Assembly: GCA_039619475.1 (NCBI GenBank)
Contig: CM077116.1
Span: 19,589,443-19,653,442, forward strand
DNA: 64,000 nt
Direction of reading: 5' to 3'
DNA from: Icerya purchasi
Lineage: Eukaryota; Arthropoda; Insecta; Hemiptera; Monophlebidae
Positions 34,550 to 46,274 of this stretch are shown here, one piece after another (position 1 is the first letter of the stretch; every line of letters begins with the position of its first letter). Under the pieces are notes generated by a model, which saw only the letters and a program-made list of their open reading frames with translations, was not told the DNA's origin and made no database searches. A program made the position numbers and the translations under genes.

Positions 34550-36903
34550 TAGTCCGTTCAACGAAAATGTGCCGATGGAAAAGGTAGATAAAAGTCGATA
34601 TTACAGCGTTGTTGCCAAATGTTTAATATTTTTCAAATTCAAACTGGAATTTTTGTTTCTTTATTCAAAATGGCATATTTTTTAAATATATTTTACAATC
34701 ATTATTCCAATAAAAAAACATATTTATTAATGAAATTAATTAGTTCATTTTAGCGATATTTTGTTCATTCATTTTTCCTGGTTCATATATTTAGGCTCAT
34801 TGTGTAATCATTAATAAAACTGCATAATTTTTACTTCAATTATAAATACAAAAGTGAAAATTTTAAATAATAAAAATACCAAACAGTTATCATTGTTATT
34901 ATTATTTCATTTACACGTTTAATTAAATTAGACATAGTGATAAATGTATTTGAGTATTGATCGTGTAATGTCAACATTATTTTTATCATTTTTCAGTATT
35001 TTTGTTCGTAAATTTCATAATAAATGGAGGTAGACACAGACAGTCATGGCCGTCGCCATCGGGGCGGGGGGGGGCAGACCCCCCCCGGAGCCTTGAAACT
35101 TTTTAATCAACTGGCATTGATGAGTATTCACGTAATCATGGACAATTTGAAAACTTATGTTATAATTAAGATTTTATTCTTGTTTAATAAAATATTAAAC
35201 CTTTACAACTTATAAATTTTATTTTTCCTGTAACTCATATCCTCTTTCTATCATCTTGCCCCCCTCCTCCTGGCGGCTGGCAACTCATCTTGCCCCTCCC
35301 TGGCTCATCGGCTAGTGACGCCCTTGCAGGCAGTATCCATTTTAGTGATTACACTTATATTTAAGGTTTATTAGAAGGTGAATAAATTGAATTAATTTAC
35401 CATGGTAAGAAACAAATTGAAAACAAGTAAAGCTAAAATAAATTTATAATTTACATGGGGATTTTAAACATTACACCAATTAAAATACCCGGGTAGGTTA
35501 TTATGAAATTTGATTAAATGATACTTCATGAATTTTTTTTGTGTAACATAAAAATATATCAATATAGAAAAATAGCGTTATATTTGCAAATTTAACTTTC
35601 ATATTACATATATATTGCTATATTTTAAAATGTTTGTGAAATATATTAATACTTTGACTGATCTGAAAATTTTAAATAAATCGGAAGCAATGCTCGGTTA
35701 TCAGGTACTAGAATATTTGATTTTTATGTTATTATTTAAAAATTAACTATGTGAATATAAAAACTGAATACACATTGACTGCTATGTTTTCATTGAAATT
35801 GTTTAGTCTGGTAATTCATCTTTCTTGTTCATATGTTTTTTTGCAGCGTTCTACAAATAGTTTACTTTCTAATCCATCAATATTTTTTTTAACATCATAA
35901 ATGCTTTTTATTGCTGTTTCACATGCAGCAGCAGCGTTTTTTTTGTACTTGTTTAAAATTAAAATTTTTAACAATATTTGGGTTATCAGCTAAATTCTGG
36001 AAAAACTTATAAACATTTGCAATTATCATCTTGCTTCACTTACTGAAGTATTTTAAATCTGTTTTTGGTTCTGAATTTTTATGGGATAATTCTTCATTAC
36101 TACTGATGGTCTTTTTTTTTTTTTTTTTTGTTAGATGTTAAAAAAGTAGAACAAGGTGGAATCTATTACTGGTATAAACAAGAGTCCCGAGAAGAACTAT
36201 TTATAGAAGAATGAAACAAAAATGTCCCGCAAGAGACAAAAAGGATAAAGTAAATTAAGATAAAACTGGAAAAATACAAAAATAAGGAAATCAGAACTAG
36301 TGAAAATATTTTGAAAAAAATTAGAAGTATTAAGGAACAAGTAAATCAAAACTACAAAAATAAACACAATATCACATATATACTAAGAACAAAAAAAAAA
36401 CGGGAATTATTATTACAAAATTACAAGCGTATTCATCCCTTTAATAATTGTAATTTATTAACTAAGCAGAATTTGGTTACGAATAACATATTTTTGAAAA
36501 ATGAAATTAGTAATATAGAAACTTTTTGAAAATTTATAAATGTTGTGCTGGTATTCATTTTTTATGTTTTAATTTATTTCATTATTTCAATCACTTATAA
36601 TTAATCTAAATTTTGTTATTGTGTTTATAACAATTTTAAGCAAAAACTAATCAAACTTAAAATAAACGTTTAAGTCACAATTTAATTTTAATTAATTCTT
36701 CTATTAAAAATAATATTAATTAAATGAACTAAAACCACAAAAAATGAACTTCCTAAGATTTAAATGAACATTTAATTTTGACTTAAAATCATAATTACCA
36801 TTGGCAACACCACAGAATTTGCAGTGGCCGGGGGGGTAAGTGGATAAAAAATATCGATTTATATCGACTTTTTTCCATCGGCACATTTTCATTGAACAGA
36901 CTA
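34550..36903. mobile_element. TA-target TIR transposon, largely non-coding
   Basis: Left end TAGTCCGTTCAACGAAAATG, right end reversed TAGTCTGTTCAATGAAAATG, both continuing into TGCCGATGGAAAA and TCGATAT. TA flanks both sides (34548-34549, 36904-36905). The 2.35-kb interior holds another MITE (35045-35325), a 72-codon frame (36311-36529) and a minus-strand stretch near 35820-35955 (AACETAIKSIYDVKKNIDGL). None is recognisable as a transposase, so the superfamily is open; TA target suggests Tc1/mariner-like or a relative. Confidence 0.75.
35045..35325. mobile_element. hAT-type MITE, copy 2
   Basis: A second copy of the 34118-34417 MITE in the same orientation (shared GGAGCCTTGAAACTTTTTAA and GCTGGCAAC blocks). 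Target duplication CAGACAGT (35037-35044) against CAGGCAGT (35326-35333), one mismatch. It is inserted inside the TA-target element, so it is younger than that element. Confidence 0.88.
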
Positions 36904-36933
36904 TAAATAAAGATAACTGTACAGAGTATCTAA

Positions 36934-37904
36934 GGGAGAGCGCCCACTTAAGCGATACGATTCTGATACGACAGCGATTTTAAATCGTAAGCGATAGCAA
37001 CACGATTCCGATACGACGTAACGCCCGCTTAAGCAACACGATTTATCTGCTGGAGTAGCAACTTAATTTATGATATAATGTAGTAGTGTAAAAAATGTCA
37101 TATTTTTCTTCGTTTTCCTATTCTTCTTTTAGTGAAGAAGCAATGTATCGTTAATAAACCTTAACAATTTAAATCAAAAAAGAAAACAACGTTATTGAAT
37201 ACATCCATTTTTTCAAAAGGTTTATAAACACTGTATTGCTGTACTTAGCCAAATATACGTTCTGTTCTGTTCAAAAAAAAAAAAAAAAGTAACAGAATAA
37301 ACGCTTTATTGTTTGTAAAGAACTGAATATGTACCCGGAAAAGTTCTAAAGTTTTTATGGAATGAATAAGGAAACGTTTAATTGGTTAGTAAGGAAAATT
37401 GTCCCAAAAATTGTAAAAAAGAACACCCACTTTAGAACATTTATACACCGCAGAAACGTATTTTAATCACATTACGGGAAATACGCTTGTTAATTATGTA
37501 TACCTAATGCTTGGAAACATTTTCTATGCCATATACATATATATTGCTGTTAATTTATATTACATAACAAAATAAGAAAATGTAAATATTAATATTTATT
37601 TCATAAATATGAACTGTTTTTAAAAATATTCTGAAATAAATTTAAAACACCGATTTTAAATTGTTATTTTTGCCGATTATTCATATTACGCATAAAAATT
37701 CAGAATGTAAACAAACAATCGCTTGCTCAAACAACCAAAAATAAAATATGTAGCACTCGAGCGACGGCGATACGATAGTTGCTTATCGGTTGCTTGTCGC
37801 ATCGCGTAAGTGGGCGCTAACTCATATAATAACGTGGGTTATATTCTGAACTACATTTTGTTGCTATCGTATCGGAATCGTATCGCTTAGGTAGGCGCTC
37901 TCCC
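36934..37904. mobile_element. Harbinger/PIF-like MITE with 3-bp TAA target duplication
   Basis: Left end GGGAGAGCGCCCACTTAAGC, right end reversed GGGAGAGCGCCTACCTAAGC, flanked by TAA at 36931-36933 and 37905-37907. TIR and 3-bp T-A-A target fit PIF/Harbinger. Inside, the CGC..AC.TAAGCGA.ACGATTC unit recurs several times in both orientations near each end, as expected for transposase-binding subterminal repeats. There is no transposase. Confidence 0.78.
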
Positions 37905-37981
37905 TAAATTTGTTTATTCACATGGCTTCGTCAGTTTAATAAATGAGCCAACTTTCGTAAAATCGAATACAAACTACAGAT

Positions 37982-38885
37982 CAGTGGCGGCTCGTGACTA
38001 GTAAATCTGCGGGGCTCTAATGTAAAATTACAATAATTTAAAAAGTATCTTGCTTTTTTGTCCAAATTTTAAACTAAATAAAACTGGTTCAACGCACTCA
38101 AGTTCTGATTTAATTTTTAAAAAAATGTGAATGCATGTTGTATTTAGATTGAAATTTTTTAAATAATATTTTCTAATCTTTTCCTTATATAATGTACAAT
38201 CCTTTGCATTGAGTAAGTTTCACTGTTGACGTGTCCAAAAAAAAAAAAAAAAAAAAAATACATGTGGCATAATTTTATGAAATGAGGTAAGCCAAAATAT
38301 AAAATCCGGGTCTTCTAAGGTTCTTCGTAAACTATATATGCTTCCTTGCATGTAATATTTTTATTACATTTTTCTTCTAGTTCTTCAAAATATTCTATTA
38401 ATTTTTCTCAATTTTCGAAAATAATATTCACTGTACGCATATTATAGTTCCAACGTGTATTCTAGGTAATTTCCAATTTTTTGCAGTACATCACATCTAT
38501 GAGCAGAATTTGAAAAGAAGATTTTAATTTTAGAATCCTGGCTTGTTGCTTTTTGCATAATTAAATTCAACTGGTGCGCATAACAATGAATAAAATGACA
38601 GTATTTATATTTTTGTTTTATCTTCGCCTATACGCCATTTGTAGAATCGCTCATTACGTTTGCTCCATCGTAAGGTTAAGTAATTAGCTTAAAAAGTTAG
38701 TCTCTCCAATTGATTTATCCAATTCAGTTTCTAAAATGTTGAACGTTTGAGATATCACCGTAAAAAAACAAGTGTCGACAAAAAGCAGTGCTTCTTGCAT
38801 TCAAAAGTAACAAAACCTATATCGCAAAATGTATTATTTAAAGAAGAGAAGCAAGGATAGAAATAGAACAAAAAAAGCAGCAAAT
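37982..38885 (-). mobile_element. Internally deleted hAT copy, same family as 10164-12320
   Basis: Begins CAGTGGCGGCTCGTGA, and matches the right end of the 10164-12320 hAT in reverse (GGGGCTCTAATGTAAAATTA, then the TTTAAACTAAATAAAACTGG block). 38750-38880 matches the 10690-10800 region of that element in reverse. The stretch near 38300-38640 corresponds to the decayed transposase 3' half (around 11850-12180). The other terminal repeat is absent, so about half the family length and one TIR are missing. Confidence 0.72.
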
Positions 38886-39600
38886 TAAAACATTGTGCTT
38901 CACCGGATAAACGAACAACGCGGCGGAATCTATTACATAGAAAGTACAAATAGCCTCAATGTATATTGGTTATATTCTAGTAATTTAAACATTGATGTAA
39001 AATTTGAATGGTTTATAGATAAAATTAAGGTTATTCTAAATTGCTCAAAATTATTTAAATCTAGAAATAAGTTACCACGTAAGAGATCACAATGGGTAAC
39101 ACCTGAAATAATCAATTTATCTCAAGAAAAAAATATGTTTTATAAGTTATCTAAAGTTTCCTTCAAATAATAATTGGCTGTCAATGTTTAAGTTATTATT
39201 TAAGCAGGTTCAAAGACTGACCAAAATAGCCAAAAACAACTATTACTCAAGTCTTTTATACTAATGTGCTCACAACCCAAATAAATATTGGTCATTAGTG
39301 AATAATGTATTAGTTAGGAAAAAACCGATCATAGAGGAAATAATCGAAGGCAAAATATTATTGACCATGAAAAAGAAGCAGCATCTCACTTTAACAACTA
39401 CTTTTTAGATTCAGTTACTAGCTTAAAAGAAAACTCAAATTTTGAAAATTATACTATTAATAGTGAATATACGCAAGAAAACTCTTTTGATTTTATAGAC
39501 TTCATCATAGACGATATTAAAAATGCAATTATTTCCTTACCTAACAAGACAAGCTATCATACCAAATTAAAAAAATATACAAGGATAGAGGGCGGCGTAT

Positions 39601-40268
39601 ATGGGTGCAGTACTCTACAACTTACTTCCCAATACAAATTTTCAGTATATTTGATGCTTTTAAAAGCAAAACTACAAGGCTTTCTGACAATCCTGTCAGA
39701 ATACTAAAGAAAAAACAATACTGAGATGCGCTTTCTACCCAATAATAATAATAATAAAACACAAAATATTCATATGATTAAATAAATAATGAAATAGCAA
39801 AATACTTTAAATAAAAATTAGGCGCAGTTTTACAAAACTACGTTTTATGTGAAACTTTTTTGTTATAACCCTCCACGATTTTATTCTGAAATTGTCACAA
39901 GTACATAATTTTAATTGTGTCATTTCGGTTTAATCGTTATATCATTAATAGCCGATAAGAAAGTAAATTCGAAAACAAATATTTTTTCAGTTCTTTCATT
40001 TTAATAATCATAAATGTTATAAACGCAACAAGACGTTAGCTAAAATACAAAAGATATTATTTATAACAGAGGCTAATTTCGTTATACAATTTCATTATTC
40101 ATTTTACATTCACTGTCGGTTATGCAGTCTATAAGTGAGATCATCAATTGCAGATAACTGAAGTAGGCAAATAAGGATTTATTAATATATCTTGTAAGGG
40201 TCGCACCAATTAATTTACCATATTTTGTGGTCGATGCAGCCGGCAGTGCTCACCATCGTAAAATTAAG
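39601..40268. other. No gene seen
   Basis: AT-rich. A short AAT repeat lies near 39743-39757. I see nothing else. Confidence 0.4.
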
Positions 40269-40429
40269 TATAGGGTCTTTCAATAAGAATGCTCAATTTT
40301 TAAATATAAATAAAACAAATTGAATGCGGGATATCTAGTCAACTTTTTTTATTATTTGAAAAAATATTTCATGGCATTAAGTAAAGAATATAACACCGTT
40401 AAAATGTCCGCCGCGGCTTTGTTTCACGT

Positions 40430-41340
40430 ATATTTGAGAGGTCAAATTTTCGAAGACTTTGTCGCATAAACTGGCTGAATTTGCTGGATAGCGTTCGTTA
40501 TGTTGACTTTGGCGACATCAGTTGCTTGCAATTTATAGACCTGCGATTTAAGATAGCACAAAGGAAAAAATCTAGACGCGTTAAATCGCACGATTTCGGT
40601 GGCCAATTCAAGTCACCGTCACACGAGATAACCATGCCCTCAAATCACTCGTACAGAATGTTCATCGTAACATGCACTGTATGGCACGTGGCGCCGTCGT
40701 ATTAAAACCAGTATCCATATCATCCAGTTTAGGCTAACAAGAAGTTACTTATCATCGATCTGTAGCGCTCGCTATTGATCGTTATGACAATGTCAGTTTC
40801 GTTTTGACAAAAATATGGACATCGATTGTTCCGCCAGACCAAAATCCGCACCAAACAGTGACTTTTTCGGGATGTGTATTTGGTGCTGGCGTATCTCGTG
40901 TAGATTGGTATCGTTCCAAATCGGAAATTTTTTCTTGTTCGCACATCCATTCACCCAGAAATGGGCTTCATCGCTAAAGTTGATTTTTTTTCAAAATTTG
41001 ATTCAACTTTCAACTCCTCCAGAGTCCAATCAACGAACATGACGTTGCTTATTAGATCAGTTGGATTTTATTAGAGTGCAGGCCCAAGTCACGACACAAA
41101 ATTCGTCAAGTTGAAGTCTCTGAAAGGCCTAGTTTTTGTGAACGATGAGAAACTGACTGCCTGTGTCTCTCCCCCGTACACTCTCACACACAACAGCGAT
41201 GTTTTCAGCAGACCTTGCGTTTCGGTGACGTACGGGTGTTGGCTGATTATTTATCGAACTGACTAATTTGAATTTAACCACCAAACGTTAAATAGTCGAT
41301 ACTCGACAGGACAGTTGTGACGAGGATAAAAATCATGCAA
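40430..41340 (-). pseudogene. Mariner/Tc1-type transposase remnant
   Basis: Minus-strand pieces in shifting frames: VDWTLEELKVES near 41030, MKPISG/…WVNGC near 40960 (the second catalytic Asp region), KKVTVWCGF…GGTIDVHIF near 40800-40860, NSERYRSMISNFL near 40735-40775, and a 3' block with DGATCHT, ISCDGDLNWPPKSCDLTRLDFF and KPRRTF near 40410-40700. The last holds the 'WP..S.DL..LDFF' motif around the third catalytic residue of D,D-type mariner proteins. Several frameshifts and stops. Confidence 0.75.
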
Positions 41341-41502
41341 TGCGCGAAATGTTTTTCGAATGGAGCACTGATTATGAAAATAAAATGTGATGACTTACAC
41401 AACGCTATAATAATCTTCCATGGTGATTTGTCATACATTATTGATTTAAATTTAAAAAAAAAAAAAAATTTGTGGACATCTCACGCACAACTTGTTTAAC
41501 AT

Positions 41503-42209
41503 AGGCTGTCGCAAAGAAGGTAAGACTAAATTCCGTATGGACAGCCAGCGCTACCTATCGGGTGAAAAATATACTAGGATGAATGTTTGGTTCTCTATCT
41601 GTCTAGAAAGTGCTTGACGAGAATATTTCGTTGGAAACGAGCTGCTGTAGACTGTGTAAAAATAAGTTCTTATGGGAGCCCCTCCAAGATTTTTAATAAC
41701 GGAAATAAGCGAATGAAATACACCAATTTTTATTTGGAATCATTACCAGCAAGTAATCAAATATCTTTTTCAAAATATGACTCCTTCAAATATGAGTTCA
41801 TTCAGTCTTGCACTTCATGAACTTTTTTTAATAATTCGTCCTTAGGTATTGTCATGAAAGACTCTTCGTCTATTGTGAAGTTGCCTTAAGCTGCGAGAAA
41901 AGCCAAAAGTTGCATGGCGCCGAGTCTGGAGGATAAGGGAGAATACGAATTTATTTTGCTGGTAATGATTACAAATAAAAATTGATATACTATTTCATTC
42001 ATTTTTTTTACATTATTAAAAATCTTCGAGGGGCTCGTACAATACTTATATTTACACAGCCGTACAGCAGCTTGTTTTCAACGAAATAATCTCGTCGAGC
42101 GCTGATCGATAGTTAATAAACAAAATATTTATCCTAGTATGTTTTCGAGTCGGTAGGTTGTGCCTGGCTGTCTGTACTGAATTTAGTCCCAACTTCTTTG
42201 CGACAGCCC
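41503..42209. mobile_element. TIR MITE nested in the mariner-type element
   Basis: Ends GGCTGTCGCAAAGAAGGTAA and, reversed, GGCTGTCGCAAAGAAGTTGG. Similarity continues for about 75-80 bp to ATACTAGGAT. I cannot settle the target duplication (CATA against CATG). The 77-codon frame at 41587-41820 has no recognised family. Confidence 0.75.
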
Positions 42210-42256
42210 ATGTATTTACATTTAAAAATCAAGCGTCCTTACTGAAAGACTCTATA

Positions 42257-42995
42257 CTTCATTTAAATAATTACTTTAACAGAATGTTGTCTTTGAAAAT
42301 TAACATTAAAATCGCCACGAAAAATCATTGGTAATTGTGAATAATTTTGTGCAAATTAGAAAATTCTTGCTACCGGAAAAGAAATGAAAGCTAAATGAAA
42401 ATTTATAAAATCGAATTAACTTTTACATAAATTTGAGTTACACCTTTTTCACGCTTAATCAGTTTCACAAATGATAAATGAAAAATACGAATTTCAAAAT
42501 ATCAGTGACTTATGTAAAAAGGGAATTCTATAAATATTTCTCAATTAGACATGACACTCGACACGCAGAATCGAACGAAAAACGAAGGTAAATATTTTAT
42601 CAAATTTATAGAAATAGTTTCTCTTGTTAATATTTTAACACAGAATCACTAACAATTATTTAAATATTTCTTTACCTACGAAAATTTACTTACATTTACA
42701 GTCTTTCAACTATTTTGCACTGCATTAACTGACTTCGCCGATTTAACGTCACAATCTTTTCATCGAAGTTTTAGTTCGTTTTCGTTTATATTGATTTCTT
42801 GCAAATTGTTGTTGGTAAACTATGAAACATATCCCTTCCAATAACACCACATATATATACTTCACACTATTAGTTACTTTTTCAAATTTTTATTAATCTT
42901 ATGAAAATACAATACTGCAATTTCTACAAGAAAAAAGCTAACATTTACATCAATGAAATTACAATTCGCATTAATTTTACATTTTATTTATTTAC
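42257..42995. other. No gene seen
   Basis: AT-rich intergenic sequence, no supported feature. Confidence 0.4.
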
Positions 42996-43440
42996 CTAAT
43001 ACAAGGCACGAGCAATATTTGCATAGTAAATGTACAGTAATTGAATAATGGGATTAATTAATGCAGAATCATCATCGATTATAAATGTATTTATCTGGCA
43101 ATCTGAGGATCCATTAGCCGTATTCCTAAATAAAGCCGTCAAAACCTTCCCTTTAAGGTTACTGGTTAGGAAATGAACTTCGGGATACCTATGACCAAAC
43201 TCATCGAGGGCGAAGAAGTTTACTGCATAAAGTTTCCTATCCGCGACAATATTTAAAGTTGAATCTGCGCGCAGAATGCGTTTATAGCCATTCGCCATTC
43301 TTTTTAGTTACCGCTTTCTCTGCAAGTTTAAAGGAAACAGCTCATCGCAAAACCAGAATGCAATCAAGTAGTTTATGGTACTTCTGGACCAAGATTGCGG
43401 CTCGAATGGCACATTGCCTTCATGGCACCTATCTAACATT
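42996..43440 (-). pseudogene. MULE/ZSWIM-like transposase-derived fragment
   Basis: The minus frame 42996-43298 (100 aa) reads RILRADSTLNIVADRKLYAV, NFFALDEFGHRYPEVHFLTS and INTFIIDDDSALINPI. The 'DST..…..L…..D..G..YP….LTS … DDD.A…' pattern resembles the MULE-type DDE core found in ZSWIM1/3-like proteins. Upstream, 43300-43440 continues with CHEGNVPFEPQSW and a stop between. It is a fragment: an earlier N-terminus and a SWIM finger are not seen here. Confidence 0.45.
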
Positions 43441-44196
43441 TTAATATTTCGGGATAACTGATTTATTTCACGTAAATTTATAAAATGACCCTGCTATGGC
43501 TTATCTCCGTAATTTTTCTTATTCATCCCTTCATCTTCCTGTAGTATCTTCCGAATAACTGAAACGTCGCGAGGAACGAAGAAAAAAAGCTTTAAACTGA
43601 TAAAGGGTGAACGACGTCACCGTAATAGAAATGTTTAAGTATACTTTTGACCTAACTAAACTGTTTTCGATGCAGACCAATAATCTCGTTGGACACATAA
43701 TATACAGAACTTGACCAAACTTACGTTGACGGTAATTTTTGCTAATTAACCTTTCAGTGAAATTAAAATACGCTGCATCGAAAATTGGCGGGAAAAATAT
43801 TCATACTGTGTAAATTAATTTTTTTTTTTACTTTCTTTAATAAAATACGCATGACCATGTACTTGCAGAGTGTTCTTCCACTGTAAAAATTCCGAATAAC
43901 ACTGTAATTCTGTGAGAACAATTTTTGACGTTACCATATGATGCTTCTCCGTATAAGCAACCATTATGCTGAATCTCAAAAATATTATATTACAATCTGG
44001 TTACAAGCATATTATTCTAGGTTTTGGGTTTTTAATTTTTTTTTTACATTTATGATCTAATAATACTTTTCCGGAAGATGTTAAATTATATGTTATATTT
44101 AATTTTACCTATGTTACTTTACAATGATTATGGTCTTGCAAATGTGCCATTATAACGTCATGCTTTACATAATTATAGTGTATTAATGCGGAATTT
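43441..44196. other. No gene seen
   Basis: AT-rich sequence between two possible fragments of one decayed gene. No consensus intron boundaries could be fixed. Confidence 0.35.
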
Positions 44197-44490
44197 TTAC
44201 CTGTTGTTGTGTTTTTCAATAATGGTATTGTCAATGAAATCCTTATTTTCATTCAACTCGGATTTAGCACGCGCGAAATTATTAATTTTTGTCCTTCTAT
44301 TAACTTTAATCCCTTCAAAAATTTCTTCATACTGAAACATGTGAAATAAGCGACAGCCTAAAAAGTCGAATGGGACTCTATTAGTATATTCGTCGGTAGC
44401 AACGCAATATCCCACTGCTAGAGTATATTGAATATCGTGTATAGATTTCGATTCGTACACAGCGAAGTTCTCATACAATTCCATTAACAC
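44197..44490 (-). CDS. Unrecognised 97-residue ORF
   Basis: The minus-strand frame starts MLMELYENFAVYESKS and has normal globular composition (YTLAVGYCVATDEYTNR, FLGCRLFHMFQYEEIFEG), ending in a charged tail. Upstream codons stay open to about 44560 (REN.YKARENDALINIE). I do not recognise it. It may be an exon of the same MULE/ZSWIM-like locus or chance. Confidence 0.25.
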   Translation of the reverse strand: MLMELYENFAVYESKSIHDIQYTLAVGYCVATDEYTNRVPFDFLGCRLFHMFQYEEIFEGIKVNRRTKINNFARAKSELNENKDFIDNTIIEKHNNR

Positions 44491-44702
44491 TGTACTGCTT
44501 GTGGACTCTATATTGATTAATGCGTCGTTTTCTCTCGCCTTATACAGGTTTTCGCGGATGTATAATTTTATACTTCCGCGATATTAATTTTATCGTAAAC
44601 CTTCTTCGATATGCGTCCGCGGTTTTTTTTAATAGCGTTAAAGTCAATCCGCGGCATTCGCGTTTTAATGCTCTTTGTGCTTGCTTATTGCTTCATTATT
44701 TT

Positions 44703-45477
44703 TAACCGACTTCAAAAAAGGAGGAGGTATTCAATTCGACTGTATTTTTTTTTTTTTTTTTTTTATGTGTGTTACCACAAAACTTTCTTCTAGATGAACC
44801 GATTTTGATGATTCTTCTTTTATTTGAAAGGTGGCGTTTGTCATGTGGTCCCATTTAAATTTGATCAAGGTCCGACCGATAGTTTTTGAGTTATCCTTAA
44901 TAATGCGGGAGATTGAAGCTTTTTGGATGCTTTTCATTCATGATTGTTTTCACCGTCGGATTAGATTTTTGACTTAAAATACTATAAATTTGCCAAATTA
45001 CCATGGAAATGTAGCTTTTGGTGTTTTTACCGTGGAAATAAATGTTTTAATTTAATTGAATAAAAATGCACTAAAAAGTAAAAAATAAAATGCTTTTTTA
45101 CAAAAAATAAATACCGACTTCAAGGTTTATTATAAAAATTTAAAAATGCACTAAAAAGTAAAAAATAATTACTCCCGATAAAATATATATATATCAGAGT
45201 GATATAACTTAAAGTGATATCGTAATTCTTATACAACATTAATTTTTTGGAGTTGGCATCAAATTCATATTAAAAGAATAATTAAAAACTGCATTAAATG
45301 TTGATTAAATTGTTCCTAACATGAATTTAATTCCAACTCCAAAAAATTAATGTTGTATAAGAATTACGATATCACCTTAAGTTATATCACTCTGATATAT
45401 ATATATTTTATCGGGAGTAATTACTTTTTACTTTTTAGTGCATTTTTAAATTTTTATAATAAACCTTGAAGTCGGTA
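44703..45477. repeat. Dispersed insect repeat with ACCGACTTCAA termini
   Basis: It begins ACCGACTTCAAAAAAGGAGG AGG, then TTCAATTCGACTGTA, a T run and a block around ATGAACCGATTTTGATGATT. I have seen this arrangement as a common insect interspersed repeat. The right end is the inverted ACCGACTTCAA at 45467-45477. Non-coding; class uncertain. Confidence 0.5.
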
Positions 45478-45505
45478 TTTATTTTTTGTAAAAAATCATT
45501 TTATG
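45086..45505. repeat. Long near-perfect palindrome, about 183-bp arms
   Basis: 45086-45268 and 45321-45505 are reverse complements with very few mismatches, around a loop of about 52 bp. Landmarks: ATACCGACTTCAAGGTTTAT, ACTCCCGATAAAATATATAT and TTTTTTGGAGTTGG in both. Part of the left arm (AAAAATGCACTAAAAAGTAA) is also repeated directly just upstream at about 45063. Confidence 0.85.
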
Positions 45506-46009
45506 TATTATTCTTTTTCTTTATTACTTCTTTCTTTCTTCAAAATAAGGCAATAAGCAAATTACACCAGTAAAGAAACCAATCGATATATTACATGATT
45601 AAAAGAACATTAATTAGAAAAGTCGTAATAAATCACGTCAGAGGTTACCCTTTTTTTTATCGTCAACAGTAACACCTTCGATGCTGAATTTCAATGAAAT
45701 TCACGAATTCAAATTATAAATTAAGGCATTTCTTTGTATAATACTTACCGTCAGAAAAATTCAAATATGAAATTTGTTAACCGTTTCCAATTTATTACTG
45801 TCCCTCATAAAATATTTGTATCCTCATTTCACATAATAATATTACTATAGTAATATCATTTTTACATATTCTGCTACATACACTAATATCTCATTAAGAA
45901 AAATCTGCTCTTTCTTTGGTATATTATTAATTGATATTGATAATGTTATCATTCATTCTTTTCGGTTCCTGAAATTTGGAATTCTTCACAAATTTCGTAA
46001 ATCTAAGGG
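45506..46009. other. No gene seen
   Basis: AT-rich spacer before the poly(A) end of the jockey element. Confidence 0.4.
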
Positions 46010-46274
46010 TTTTTTTTTTTTTTCTTTTTTTTTTACATTGCACCGGAAAACCATAAGCAATGCTGATCACAAGACATGCTTAAAGGGAGTAGAGTGAAAG
46101 GGAGGAAAAGGGAATAGTAAACTGGGAACACCAAGGAAAAAGAAATAATTGGAAGGCCGATGATAAGTCTGGTAACCCCTATGGGACAACAGACTAAGTT
46201 TAAGGAAGATCAGACTCTAGTCATGGAGAGGTAACATCAGGAGACAGTGATATCTAGTCGGCAATCCGTATTTA

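Larger units (their letters stand above)
33807..39600 (+). mobile_element. LINE (endonuclease + RT start) split by four DNA-element insertions
   Basis: Element pieces in order: 33816-34117 is the N-terminus of an AP endonuclease (LLNLNIGGLRAYFDEF, DIVLTKTWLY, RSGGVIIYIRD). 34426-34549 continues it (ITIVSIYRFC … VITGDFNINLL). 36906-36933 and 37908-37981 carry DNCTEYL and YSHGFVSLINEPTFVKSNTN. 38886-39600 holds the linker (RSQWVTPEIINLSQEKNMFY) and the RT beginning (NYTINSEYT, DDIKNAIISLPNKTS near 39500-39550), after which the RT core is gone. The gaps are a hAT MITE, a TA-target element, a Harbinger-like element and a hAT remnant. Domain style fits CR1/L2-like LINEs; the clade is inferred. Confidence 0.75.
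40271..42254 (-). mobile_element. Mariner/Tc1-type transposon
   Basis: Left end TAGGGTCTTTCAATAAGAAT, right end reversed TAGAGTCTTTCAGTAAGGAC, with TA on each side (40269-40270, 42255-42256). The transposase is on the minus strand. A separate MITE (41503-42209) sits near its 5' end, accounting for about 0.7 kb of the 2-kb length. Confidence 0.82.
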
